A stretch of 64,000 nucleotides of DNA, taken from NCBI GenBank assembly GCA_029959085.1, contig JARWIR010000002.1:41660233-41724232 (forward strand). The letters are read 5' to 3'. How positions within the stretch are numbered: the stretch's first letter is position 1; each line of letters starts with the position of its first letter. A model generated the notes under the pieces. The model was not told the origin of the DNA. It did no database searches and was given only the letters and a program-made list of their open reading frames with translations. The translations under genes and the position numbers were made by a program. Below are positions 33,551 through 45,110 of this stretch, in pieces. This stretch comes from Nemophila menziesii. Lineage: Eukaryota; Streptophyta; Magnoliopsida; Boraginales; Hydrophyllaceae.

Positions 33551-34724
33551 TTTTACTCAAGAAAAGAGTCAAAATCTCACTTCAAACTATTCAAATACAT
33601 ATCATACCGACCCTAAACTTACATTATAACCTAAAAGACCTTAGGATTATTAATTACGTGGTTAAGTAAGAATAAAGCGATTATGGAGTAACTAAGTATA
33701 CCATTGGATACTATGATAGGTGAACATCCTATAGCCACCATATCAGTATAAGTGAAACTCAATCCTTCTTGCATTACAAAACTAATATAATATTGAACTT
33801 ATAATGTGTTAGATTGTTTGTATTAGTTCTTAGTATTATTACACGAGACTGTTTAGGATAATGCTTTGGGATCTTTAATTTTTTTCTCTTCTTCTTCTTT
33901 GATTAGTTGGACTTAGACTCCTAGTTTAGTTCTTATTTTATCAGGATGACAAAACTTTGAGTTGGCGGGTATTGGTATTTTTTTTTGCGATCACGAGACA
34001 TCATTTTAGGGGTATTTAGGACTTATTTAAAGGATTTCTCCCTAATATTTTACGTTTTATGATTTCTTATCTCGTTTTGGCTTTTGCATTCTTTTAGAGT
34101 TTTTATGTGTTAATTGTCTACTAACGTGCATAAGTTAGGTACTTGTACGATACGATACCATGATACATGATAAGAATTCTAGAAAACAAGATTTATCCCC
34201 AAAGTCACGTTGTTAGAAGATAGCTAATAAGGTAAGAGACTTTAGCGCCGATCATTCACGTAGATTTCACTCAGAAGAGGTCTCTAGTGGTGTTATGTAG
34301 AAGCCTAAGCTACCTATAAGGGAGTTAGGAAGAATTCGGAATTTCGACTTTTGCATATTTATCAGTTCACCTTTAAACAATAACATAAAGTCAATACTAG
34401 CGGGGATTACTTGCGACCTATACTTTTCCCTTTGTACTCTTAGTTAATTGAATTTTATAGTTTAATTATAATTTAGCTTAATTTCGTTTTTAATTGCATC
34501 TTTAGTTCTTTAATATAAAATCCCAGTACATATTTACTATCTTTTATATATAGTTTCACACCTCATTCTAAAACACTTACCAAAACACATCATGAATTAA
34601 TAATCATTATCCATGTGGAGACCATAACTCTTTATACTTACTATTTATTACTTGCCGACGATCTGTACACTTGCAGGTAGTAGCTCTCTTGAGGTGCCGA
34701 TTATTTTATCCACCTTGGACGACT
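33550..34724 (+). mobile_element. Relic of a C-type LTR element (3' internal end plus shrunken LTR)
   Basis: 33550-33972 matches the end of element C's internal region (C 22220-22677), including a decayed hairpin before a polypurine-like GAGTTGGCGGG. The LTR part, 33973-34724, is about 750 bases against 1509 in C, so roughly half is gone. The shared end is CGATCTGTACACTTGCAG then ATTTTATCCACC. It lies at the end of repeat copy 2. Borders approximate. Confidence 0.75.
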
Positions 34725-34875
34725 ACATATGTCCTCCAAGGACTGGTCCATTTAATTTTCGTGGTAGGTGATAAAGTGTCGTGGGTCTTTTCTATATATG
34801 GGTCTTGCCATCCTCCAAGATATACTCAACAAAGTCAAATAAAATGCAATTAAGAGAAAGAATGATAATTTGCTA

Positions 34876-35149
34876 AGCTCTTCTTTATAAGCCACAAAAA
34901 GTTGAGGATCCATCTAACTATAATTCTAAGATATGGGGAATTATATGGAAATATAATATTCTGAAAAAAATAAAAATATTCAATTGGAAAGCTTGTAATA
35001 ATGCAATACATACGAGAAATAATCTCTATACAAGGAAATGCGCAGATGATAAGATGTGTATATGGTGTGGATATGACTCGGATATGGTGGAACATTTGTT
35101 ACTACGTAGTAAAATGTATAAAGAAATTTGGGCATGCACCTTGTTATAG
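34876..35149 (+). pseudogene. LINE remnant: RT zinc-binding domain
   Basis: Open on the plus strand from 34876 to a TAG at 35149. Motifs: KIWGIIWKYNILKKIKIF, then NWKACNNAIHTRNNLYTRK, then CIWCGYDSDMVEHLL and MYKEIWA. This is the zf-RVT domain that closes plant LINE (non-LTR) reverse transcriptases; the last Cys of the finger (usually in the HLLF.C motif) is missing. The RT itself is absent. Confidence 0.8.
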
Positions 35150-35543
35150 ATTAGGATCGATGAAACGGAGAATATAACACTTATGGAATGGGTAATTAAG
35201 ATCATAGGGATTTATAAAGAATGGGAATGGAATGAAAATATTATTAGAGAGTATTTAATGATCAACATATGGAACATATGGAAAGCAAAGATGAAAGCGT
35301 TACATGAAGAAAATAAATTTGAGGGAGAAAGTATTATATTTAATACTAATATACTTATGAACGAGATTCATGGAATAAACTAGAAAAAATTCATAATCCA
35401 GTTTAGATGATTACTAGTATTTTACCACATGAAGAAAATGGTCTGGAGAATGAGGAAGCAAATATAATTCTAAAGTGTGACACATCATTTAAATATAAAT
35501 ATGAACCAACTGGAATAGGGATCATACAACAACATAAGAGATT

Positions 35544-35870
35544 GTGTACACAACTCCATTCAAAATTGACTTAATGTGTGAATCAGATCTTGAAGGGGAA
35601 GCTTTTGCATTCCTCAAAGCGGTACAAAAATGCGAGGATTATCCAGAGCATCGAAAGATTATTCTTTCAGATAACCTTGAGATCATTCAAGGTATTAAGC
35701 AGGCGTCAGTCGCGAATTGGAAAATGTGGTTGATTATTGAAAAAGATCAAACAAAAAGCTACTGAGTTTGGGTCCAAATTCCTTTCATTTCATCAAAAGG
35801 GAATTCAACCATCAGGCAGATAAGCTCACAACAGAGGTTAGACACGGGTTACCATGGCTTTTGGAACGTC
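35544..35870 (+). pseudogene. LINE remnant: RNase H-like end
   Basis: The fragment has CESDLEGEAFAFLKAVQ, IILSDNLEIIQGIKQAS and, after a frame change near 35765, FIKREFNHQADKLTTEVRH. Order and spacing fit the RNase H domain that follows zf-RVT in plant LINEs, so it belongs with 34876-35149. Broken by a stop. Confidence 0.7.
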
Positions 35871-36211
35871 AAGTTCTTTTTTCCAGTTTGTTGAAAACTT
35901 TAGTATTTCAGGGATTGGATGAACCTACGGCCTTCCAATATTTTTCTTTTGTTTCTTTGATTTGCATTTCCTTTCCTGTTTCTTTGCTTGATGCTTACGC
36001 ACCTTCCTATGTCCAAAAAAAATTAAGTTATTTTCATAATCAAATAAACTTTCAAAATCTGAAATCCAATTTTTGACACAAATAACTGAATATATTATAT
36101 ATAAATCCCAAAACATTATTATGTATAAAAGAAACATCTAATAAATAAAAATAAAAAAGTAAAGAATGATAAAATGGCTTACAGATGCACAATAAAGAGT
36201 AAATTATCTAT

Positions 36212-37776
36212 AGGGTCTTGAAGACCATTTTAATGCTACAAAAGTAACAACTATCTCAATCAAACAGGCCTCTAAGATAACCAATGTCATTACTAAAAAA
36301 TAAAATTCATTTCTCTCAACCATTACCATTTTTCTCTAAAATTCCTTATCACTTTTTCTCTTTCCTCTATTGTCATTTTTCTCTCTTCTCTCCCATTAAA
36401 TATCAATATTTTCCAACTCTGACCACAACCACTGACCATCACGGAGCATCGCAGACCACCGCAAACCACCGCAAACCACCAAAAGTGTCGTTAGAAAAAG
36501 TATAGAGTATCGAACAAAGTGTTGAGTATCGGAAGAAGTGTTGAGTATTGGACAAAGTTACTGAGTATTCCAATTTTTTTTATTGAGTATCATGCATTTT
36601 TCTTAGTACTGGGTGAAAAAACTAAGTATGCTCAGTAATTTCACAAAGTATACTCAGAAAAAATTCATTGAGTTTTTTGGATTTTTATAATGATTCAGAG
36701 AAAGTTGTTGAATTTCATTATTATCTTAATTTATATTATTTATATAAAAACTTACAACTCAAATTATTACTACATGGTGTTCTGAGTATTAAAGGAAATG
36801 AAAAAATAAAAAAATTACCGCCAAAAAGTAAAGTGTTGAGCATGTTGACAAAGGAAAAAAGAAAAAGGAAAAAAATTGAAAAATGTTGAGTAAACTTCAT
36901 ACACATACATGTATTCAGCAAGAATCCACTTTTCAGCAAAAACAAAACAAGAATGCACACGTACCTACTCAATAAAAACAAAAAGAAAAAATATTACAGT
37001 ATTTACTTCAAACGAAAAAAGAAAAAAATGAAAAATGAATCTTCTACTGCGTAACTTCCTTAAAGCCACTTCATCATATTCATTTATCACTACTTCCTTA
37101 ATAAACCATGGATAATTTCATAAAAACCCCTTTAAAGCCATAGGAAAAACTCCGAGCAAAAGTCAAATTAGACCCCAAAACTCCATGTGCGAGTATCGAA
37201 GAGTTCGCCAAAGAACTTGGGGTAAATGGTGGTTGAAATTTGAGAGCCGAAAAACCGAATCAAAATTTGGTTAGACTCATTCGCTACTGCTGAAGAAGCT
37301 TCTATGGCTTATGATGAAGCTGCAAGGAAGAAGCTGGATTTTTCTGGAGACACCTATGTAGACAACTTTATGCAGGGTCTCGCCAAGGATTCACGAACTC
37401 TAGTGGATTTCAGCTTTTGAGACCGAAGTTCTTCGCCTTGCCGGAGCCGGTTTCTTGTGCAGGCGAGCTACTGGTGGTCATCTGATGAATTCTTATCGAT
37501 GGAGACTTGTTTGTTTATTCATAGAGTGAGTTTTGAATTTCACGTGAGTAAAAAAAGAAAAAACCGAAAAACATAAGATAGGAGAGAGAGAGACAATGAT
37601 TAAGGTTTTAAAAAATTATGGCCAAAATTAGAATATGTAGGAAAATAAAATATAAAAAGGGGTAAAAATCAATTGGAAATTTAGGCTTATAGTGGCAAAT
37701 CATGTTTGTGCCCTTTAGTTAGAAGAGAAGATTAGGGAGGTGTAGTTAGTTCATACAGGTGTGTCTTCAAGACCCT
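36212..37776. mobile_element. Possible DNA element with 14-base terminal inverted repeats
   Basis: AGGGTCTTGAAGAC at 36212-36225 and its exact inverse at 37763-37776 frame 1.57 kb that includes the motif cluster at 36495-36670 and an AP2 fragment. Flanking 8-mers (TTATCTAT / TTGTTTAA) match at 5 of 8, so a target-site duplication is not convincing. Confidence 0.4.
37160..37425 (+). pseudogene. AP2/ERF (DREB-like) transcription factor fragment
   Basis: The frame reads PQNSMCEYRRVRQRTWGKW, matching the start of the DREB2-type AP2 domain (ENS.C.YRGVRQRTWGKWVAEI). The usual Gly of YRGVRQ is Arg. A TAG stands at about 37272, and after a frame change [18 protein letters not shown] completes the second half of the domain. 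A short tail ends at a stop near 37420. The domain would bind DRE/GCC-type promoter elements; this copy is inactive. Confidence 0.85.
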
Positions 37777-37853
37777 TTGTTTAATTTTCTCACACAATAA
37801 AAAGGTATTTCGAATTCTGGCCAAAACACAGTATACAAATAAATGTTAGTTAT

Positions 37854-37854
37854 G

Positions 37855-37898
<44 letters not shown>
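37854..37898. repeat. (TA)n microsatellite at the Helitron 3' border
   Basis: About 22 TA units directly next to the Helitron end. The other Helitron border, at 41982, also continues into TATG/TA repeats, so the element went into a TA-rich site. Confidence 0.9.
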
Positions 37899-37899
<1 letters not shown>

Positions 37900-38462
37900 T
37901 AGGTATAGCCCGTGCCTGAAGGCACTCTGAAAAAGTGCCGAGAACACTTGACTTTCCCATCAATAGTTATGACTTATGACTTCCTCTTTGTGACTGATTA
38001 GCCATAATAACGTATGGTAGTCACACTCAAACTCAATAAGACAGTAGTCATGAACACCTACCGAATAGTGATGAATCAAAAGTTCCAGTTTCAAATCTTT
38101 ACACTTTGTTTCAACATAAGCGTGTAATAAATCAAACATTTCAAAATGCATATGAGAGAGACATTTATCCTCACCATGCTTGAATATCACATGTACATCG
38201 TCCATCTAACCTTGGATACAAATTAACAGATACTAAGCCGCTTGCTTTTAGAGTGACGAATATTAAAATACAAAAAAACACTGGATTGGAATAAAAGCAT
38301 AAGAACCGTAAAGCACCCAAAGTTTGATTGTATTGAATGCTACTATTACACAACTTTTTTATATCTAGAATTTAAATCATAAACAGTTCTATACGGAAAA
38401 ACACGTGGAAATCAAACACTCATTCTATCGAAATATAACACAATGCATTACTAAAACTTAAA

Positions 38463-38835
38463 AAATAAAAATGAACAATAGGCTATTTGCACCTTCATTT
38501 CCTGCACCAAACTGCAATTTGTGTCTTTGCACCATTGATTCCTGGAAAACACTGAACAAACAAACAAAAATTTAAAAAAATAAAAATAAAAAATCAGCTA
38601 TTTGCACCTTCGTTTCCTGCACCGAACTGAAATTTGTGTCTTTTATACCATTGATCCCTGTGAAACACTGAACAAACAAACAAATTGCACCATTAGTTTC
38701 TTCAACAAAATGAAGCATCTTGAGGACATTTCCTATATACTCCTCGCCCATTTCGAGCTTCTTGAGGACACGCGAGCTAGGAGAAGCTAATCTGAAAACT
38801 AAAAAGTATATTAATAAATAAAATACCTGCATCAA
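38463..38835 (-). other. Local duplication and exon-like stretch near the Helitron 3' end
   Basis: A stretch of about 100 bases at 38463-38565 is repeated, with changes, at 38579-38682. The minus-strand stretch at 38690-38800 between an acceptor-like TTTTCAG and a donor-like GTGCAA reads SSRVLKKLEMGEEYIGNVL. Not recognised. Confidence 0.35.
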
Positions 38836-39139
38836 TGCAAAATTATACTAATCAGATATCTTCAATTAATTATAATATGTGATAAGCTATCGTACATTGT
38901 GTAAAAGGTCTTCTATTTTATTGGTGATGACATAAAGCAAAGCTTGTCCATCTTTGGCCCAAGCAATATTCGAAATAGAAACACGCTATGTAACTCAAGC
39001 TTCTGCAAAACATCTTGTGCCGGAGCTTGAGATATATTGCTATTTGATTTTGCTCAAATATTAGATTGACCTAAAATAATACGAAAAGGTATAATTATTT
39101 ACACAATATGATAATAGTATTAAAAAAGAGAAACTGTCT

Positions 39140-39245
39140 ATTGTGTTACAGGCTAAAGCTTGTTTATCAGCAAGCATTGCAAGGCTAAAGAGTATTAATA
39201 GAAGCATTGCGTTTCTAGATGCTCTTTCTGCTCCCGTACTTGAAA
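39140..39245 (+). pseudogene. Exon-like piece on the opposite strand within the Helitron
   Basis: On the plus strand, between TTACAG and GTACTT, it reads AKACLSASIARLKSINRSIA and on to FLDALSAP. Opposite to the other cargo pieces. Not recognised; could be chance. Confidence 0.25.
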
Positions 39246-39654
39246 CTAAATACTACTCAGTAAAAAAAAGTGTGCATACAATAAGAGAAATTTATTGCAC
39301 CTACATGTGCATTGTTTTGGAAGTATAAAGGCCTTTTTCATATTCTGCACATAACAAATCAACAAACATGTTATAAATTGATAAAAGAAAGTACCTTAGA
39401 GAAGGCCACTGATCTGTCCTTGATTATTAGTAGAATTCTAAGTTCCATATCCAAACTTTTAGGAGATAAACTCTATAAATTATCTGAAAATGCTGTAACT
39501 GCAATAACATACACACATGTTAATAAATATAACAGAAAATACGTATTTTCCATCAAAACTACATATAATTGTTAATCTTTGAAGCAGAATGAAGAAAAGG
39601 CAGTAATTGTGAGGCAGAATAATTAGATATGTATGTATTCTTGTATGTTTTAAA

Positions 39655-39865
39655 AGAAATTCAGTTACAGGTTCAGCTAGAAATTTAATATCACCCAAAA
39701 GCAAAGGAAACGAAGGAAGATAAAGAGGCACCTTTCAGGATTTTTCGGAGGCTCAATCGGTTTATTCCTCTCCCTAATAATATCTAAATTAACCAAGCCT
39801 TGCCACTGACTTTTTGGTAGTAACGAAAGTGTCAATAAATTCGGAATTTCCGCTTTCGAAATCAA
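39655..39865 (-). pseudogene. UTP21/WDR36 C-terminal domain fragment (Helitron cargo)
   Basis: On the minus strand one frame gives NLLTLSLLPKSQWQGLVN and LDIIRERNKPIEPPKNPE, which is very close to the conserved start of the Utp21 domain of the SSU processome protein UTP21 (WDR36). A base is missing at about 39731, and the text resumes in another frame as VPLYLPSFPLLLGDIKF. The WD repeats are absent. A fragment only. Confidence 0.75.
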
Positions 39866-39975
39866 AAATACTAATTATCAATATTTCGTAGGCTTCAAGA
39901 GATAATGCCTGAGAATTTATACATATACTTTAGTTTCATATAAATAAATATATAAAAGTTGAAAAGAGTTATTAC

Positions 39976-40185
39976 CTGTCATCATACCAACATTTACTTT
40001 ACATTCAACAGGGGAAGACATTTTCCAGCCACAACTACTTGAAAATAAAGTTGTTAATAGATATTCTGGAATGGGCCAATAATGACATTTAAATTCTACC
40101 TTGGAATAAAAATCTTCACTCCAGCAAACTTTCTTTCCATTATCCACATAACCATAGAGAAGGGAATCTGACTTATCACCTTGAA
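39976..40185 (-). pseudogene. Unassigned exon-like piece in the Helitron
   Basis: The minus strand is open for about 70 codons (SDSLLYGYVDNGKKVCW, YSKVEFKCHYWPIPEYLL, SSCGWKMSSPVECKV) and ends at GACAG|GTAAT, a good donor site. Codon use looks real, but I do not recognise the protein. Confidence 0.45.
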
Positions 40186-40892
40186 GGATTCCAAGTAAAA
40201 CACTATACAACACAAAGGAATAAATAAATAATAAGTGATTATGTGAAGAGTCTCTTTAATGGCATGGCATAGTTAAGCAAAAACACCTATGCTACTACTG
40301 TATGACCTCTTCACTAACCTCAAATTCTGGATGCAAGAAGAGCACAACCCTGAATTGAGTATTACATGAGAAGCTTCTATGAATTCCCTTAAACTTACTT
40401 AGATTGCTGACTCAAGCAAATTATCTTCCGAAACCCTGAAACAATTAATATTATTCAAATCATATATCATAAATAATTATTATTGTGCTAGTTTTGACTT
40501 ACAGCTGTTCCAGAGTAGTAACACTGATTCAAACAGGTACCCTGAGTGTGAAGAGAAGGTGAGAACCAAGCCGGTGGATTTCTTGTGCCAAACACAGAGA
40601 AAATACACTACGAAAAAACTAATCATTTAATACCTGGGGAATCGTAAATTGTCCTTGCTGAGGCGCAGGTTGGACGGGCTAAAGGTGCAATTAAACAAAA
40701 TTTAAGAAAACAGAACGATTGGTCACCTAAATACAAAGAAGAAACAGAACCATTGGTCCTAGGTGAGGAGCAGATTTGCAATGTAAAACAAATCAGGGAC
40801 CGAAGGTGCAATTAATTAAATTAATTTACCATAATAAAATCGGAGGTCTTTTACCTTAATTTTTGTCTCCTGAATGAAATAAAATGATATAC

Positions 40893-40987
40893 CTGGTGAC
40901 CTGAACCACTTGATGATAAATCTAATTCCGAGAAAAAATCTGAGGCCTTTGATAAGCATTCGTCCCCTAGAAATAAACCGATAATGC
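40893..40987 (-). pseudogene. Second unassigned exon-like piece in the Helitron
   Basis: Lies between ACAG (acceptor-like) and GTATAT (donor-like) and reads GDECLSKASDFFSELDLSS in one frame. No family recognised. Confidence 0.35.
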
Positions 40988-41067
40988 CTGTATAAAAACA
41001 ATGCTATATTTATTAACAATAAGAAATTCACATAGATTTACATATATAAATTTATATATATTCATAC

Positions 41068-41300
41068 CGTTTCCTGTGTTTCTTCGTCTTGAATCGACTT
41101 TTTAAACAAAAAACAATGAAAAATCAATATATTTACAAAATAAGAAAGAAATTGAGAATAACTTAAGAAAAATTGAGAAAAGAAGAGTTACTCGCAGTGT
41201 AAACAATAAAATTGACCCATCCCAGGAAGGTCTTCGTCAACGGGCAGAGGTTTACGGTCAGCTTCAGATTTCTGCATCCTTTCACCAAGTTCGCTGCTTC
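41068..41300 (-). pseudogene. BUD20/ZNF593-like zinc-finger fragment (Helitron cargo)
   Basis: The first piece (about 41300-41201, minus) reads ELGERMQKSEADRKPLP and DEDLPGMGQFYCLHCE, the start of the C2H2 finger of BUD20/ZNF593 proteins (60S subunit biogenesis). The next piece, 41098-41068, after an acceptor-like AAG, reads SRFKTKKHRKR, the end of the same finger, and is followed by the donor-like GTATG. Two exons with an intron between them are therefore kept in order. Confidence 0.75.
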
Positions 41301-41559
41301 GCAGCAGCAAAGAATACGGTTCGCAGCAGCAATGACTACGGTTCCTGCTCCATCATCGGTTCCTGCTCTATTATATTTTTTTAAAAGGGAATTGATGGAG
41401 AAGGAGAGAGCAGAGGAAAAGCTGTATGGATTAAATCATACCTTTGATATACTGCATATGGTGGAGTATGGTCGTGGCGGCGGTTTGGCTATCAGGGTTC
41501 TTCGATTCAGAGATTGGCTACGGTGTTTCCTTTGATGATGGTGGAGGATGGTCGTGGCG

Positions 41560-41690
41560 GCGGTTTGGGATTGTGGAGGAGCGGCTTGGTGGGATCTTCG
41601 TCTTCGATGCGGAGGAGCGGCTTGGTGGGATCTTCGTCTTCGATGCGGTTTAGGATTGTGGAGGAGCGGCTTGGTGGGATCTTGGTGAAG
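41560..41690. repeat. Short tandem repeat in the Helitron
   Basis: GGAGCGGCTTGGTGGGATCTT followed by CGTCTTCGATGCG occurs about three times with a 36-46 base period. GC-rich. It makes a repetitive frame that I do not regard as a gene. Confidence 0.7.
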
Positions 41691-41984
41691 AAGCGGCGAA
41701 GTGATTTTTTTTTGTTTTTTTTTGTTTTAGATGAAATGATCGACGAAGGGGTGAGGATGAGGTGAATTGATTTTTTTTTTTAAATAAATAATCCAATGGC
41801 TGAAAAATATAGAGGAGACATCAAGATATTTTAAACCGTGGACTGAATTTAGATAATCTGGACCATTAATTATAATCGATCGAAAGGCCGAAAATGATTG
41901 AAATTTGATCCAAAGGCTAGAAAATGTGGAGAAAAATGGGAGACATTTCGGGCCGTTGGCCCTTCTCCAATATTATATAGATAT

Positions 41985-42145
41985 GTATGTATATATATAT
42001 ATATATGTATGTATATATATATATATATATATAACAATAAATAATGTAAATAGAAAAAAAGGGATGAATTAAATATGCAATACCTGAAATGATGATATAA
42101 GTGTATAACCATTTTCCATATATATATATATATATATATATATCA
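41985..42145. repeat. TA/TATG-rich simple repeats right of the Helitron
   Basis: Runs of TA and TATG at 41985-42032 and again at 42119-42142. Confidence 0.85.
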
Positions 42146-42540
42146 TCAAATACAACACAACTATGTAAAAATCCAGCAACCCATTAACTTAAATACTCAC
42201 AAACGGCTACCACATATCTCAACAACATCTATTTCAGTCGGCATTGAAACTACCAACCGAACCCAAAGGTATTTAATGCTTAACTATTATAAAGCCACAT
42301 AGTAGAGTAGAAACATAGTAGGATTAAATGATAAAGTGGTAGAAATAGCCCTGGATTGATTGGATTGAATAGGTTTTATTTTAAGCTTTCTGAGAGGAGA
42401 ATTTAGTCTACAAGAGCAAAAAAACATGATATAAAATGAGACCCATGAGTTAAAGAACGCGTGAGTTAAAGTACTAAAGAGAAGCCCGGTTATTATGACC
42501 GGGTTATGGAGAAGGCCCAAAAAGACAAAAATTTCTTAAG
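42146..42540. other. AT-rich stretch, nothing recognised
   Basis: No gene, RNA gene or clear repeat seen. Confidence 0.4.
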
Positions 42541-43191
42541 CTTAAGGAATTTATACCCATTTTTTAACACTACCAAAAGTCAAGTCGGCCTAATGTTTAT
42601 AATTGATTAAGTCAACTGATTTTTTTCTTTCCCTCACTCTACATCTCACCTTCGCTCAGACACAAAATCACCGATCAGATCCTCCGCCTCTATCAGCTGC
42701 TTTCACTACTAACATAGTCGTCTTAGCTTGGTCGTCTCTAGATTCTCAAAGAGCTAGCCAACAAGTTAATATTCACTCCTCCGCCACGGCTCATGACTCA
42801 TGATGACCCACACGCGTCCGGCACAGCTTCACCATCGCTCCTTTTAGTTCATTCAAAATATATAGGGACTTGTATTGTAATTGTTTTAAAAATAATTATG
42901 CTATTTTACATATTATAGGAACTTATGATGCAATTAGTTCAAAATATATGTTATTTTGCATTTATAGGTACCAATAATACAGTTATTGCAAAATATTGGG
43001 AAATATAATGAAGTTTTCTAAAATACACGAACTTGTATGGTAATAAACTCACACTCCCCTGAACCTTCTTGGTCCCAAATTATTAGTTAAAAATGATTAA
43101 GCCCCTATTTATGATTATCTTTCACCAAATCACTAATAAAGGTGAGCTTGAGCTTTCTCTGCGCATTTTCTGTGTTATACTATTGTGCACA

Positions 43192-43231
<40 letters not shown>

Positions 43232-45110
43232 TAATTGCATATTGGTGATAAGCCTATTGAATACAAACACAAGCGTATTGGAGTATAGAATCTAGATTAA
43301 AACTAATTGGTCATTAAGTTTACATATATACTAAATTTTAAAAAAAATGTTAACATAGAATTGATGGTTTCAACATTTTTATATTATGCACAGGCCCATC
43401 AACAAAATAGTTGACTTATTTCCATGTCAAGAATAAAGTCAATGGCCATGTCATTTAAGTTTGACATCAACAATACTAAGTTTTATATTAATATTTACTA
43501 ATTGATCATGTTTTACAATACATGTTTTTACTTTATATACTTATGATGTAGGTAAATAGTGATTAATTAGAATTGGAATAGTGATAATTAGCTTTTGTTC
43601 ATTTTAATACAGGACGTACGAAATTGTGGGTGGATAATTCACTAGTTTATTCAACATCAACATAAATGTTGATGATGTAATTTTACATTAAACCTCTTTA
43701 AAATACCCTCTCTTACTACAGAAACTCATGAACAAAATCGGTGGTCATGTAATTTCAGTACTCATCATGGTAAGATTTTACTTCTGAGGCTTAAAAATGC
43801 TCAAGTTTTAACTAAAAATATTATGTTTTATTTCTCCACTTTATGTTAACTCCTTTTTTAGCTGAATTAATCCTTTTGATATAAATATTGTGCAGATGAG
43901 GAAGAAAATCTCGTTAGAAGAATGAAAAACTATAGAACTATAGTAAATATAAAGCAGATGAAAATGTCAACCCTACACAAGCTCCTACATTAAACATTTA
44001 TAGAGTCTTCTATTAGATTCTCTTTGATGTATTACTTAATAATACAACATCAAGGAACCCTCTATAGCTTTTGTTCGTGTTTTAAAATATATAATACGGA
44101 ATCTCCTTTCCTGTATATCAATTAAGGAAATTATATTAAATTTAATGCGAGTATATTACTTAAGGCTAATTTCGTTCACCATTGTATGAGGTATAATACG
44201 TAGGTGACAATAAATGACTTACTAAGGTAATGTCTGATGTTGCATGGTCTTATCTTTAGGAACTCAGGTTTTCTAATTATGTTCCGACCAAAAATAGAAA
44301 GCAACTTCTCTAATTATGCTATCTTGGTGGGATGGGCATATATGCCTCATAATATCCTTAACCCAAATCTTGGACTGAATCAATGTTCCATCACATTAAT
44401 ACCCCTGATATTTGTTAAAAGCCTGTGTTAACACTTTGATACCCTAACATTTGTTACAACCCTGTGTTAATATTAGTATCTTCCCATATATAAAGTGGTT
44501 AACAACTAATGAATCAAATGATGTGGGAAAGTTTTTTAGAGCTTGTTTATTATATAATCTTTATTCTACTTCTGAACATAAAATATCAAATACTAATTTA
44601 TAGTTCTTTATTTTACAACATGAGATTTAAGGATACACATTATCTTACAATCAAGATTAATACTAAAAATAAAAAACGAGAATCGTGGAAACAAGAAAGT
44701 AAAAGATATATTATCTTACAAATTCGTCCACGATGATAATAATTAAGATAGCGAAGATATGAGTGATTCAATTAAACTTAAAGATAATTCATAAAAGCTA
44801 CATGCGTTAGAAATAGAACCGGCCTGATTGACACAATGCAACAACAGATTACGGTAATATAAAATAAACATCTTCTTAATGAGTGATGAATAATTCTCTT
44901 ATTGCTTGTTCTAGTGTCTCCTTGGTAATTATATTTCTATTTGCCACATCAAATTGACTTAGAGATGGACTACGCCGATGATAAGAATTTTTGAGCATTA
45001 TACTCTTGTTTGAAGAAACCGAAGCTGACATTATAGTAACTATGATTGAAATTATTGGAGTAGTTGCTCGTTCATTCGTTTGAGATACATATATTTACAC
45101 ATACCTTTAA
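42540..45110 (+). repeat. Diverged repeat unit, copy 3
   Basis: Shares with copies 1 and 2 the TCAGACACAAAATCA block, the TATAGGGACTTGTATTGTAATT block, the (TA)n run (43197-43228), the ATGTCATTTAAGTTTG.CATCAACAATACTAAG block, and the end blocks near 44160-45090. The AAA-ATPase exon is not recognisable here. Confidence 0.5.

Larger units (their letters stand above)
37899..41981 (-). mobile_element. Non-autonomous Helitron with captured gene pieces
   Basis: On the minus strand it starts TCTATATAATATTGG at 41981 after a host A, with an early hairpin GGGCC-AAC-GGCCC. It ends with a hairpin GTGCC-TTCA-GGCAC (37925-37912), 9 bases, then CTAG (37902-37899) followed by a host T. TC start, CTRR end, hairpin about 10 bases before the end, and insertion between A and T are the accepted marks of Helitrons. 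Length 4083 bases. I see no Rep/helicase. Inside are pieces of at least two genes and several exon-like stretches. Confidence 0.85.

Noticed and set aside
38171..38353. Small minus-strand frames near the Helitron 3' end, including 37960-38205
   Set aside because: Short, no splice context or family, probably chance.
41212..41765. Overlapping plus-strand frames rich in Gly/Arg/Leu
   Set aside because: They read the antisense of the BUD20-like fragment and a short tandem repeat in the Helitron; no family match and mutually overlapping.
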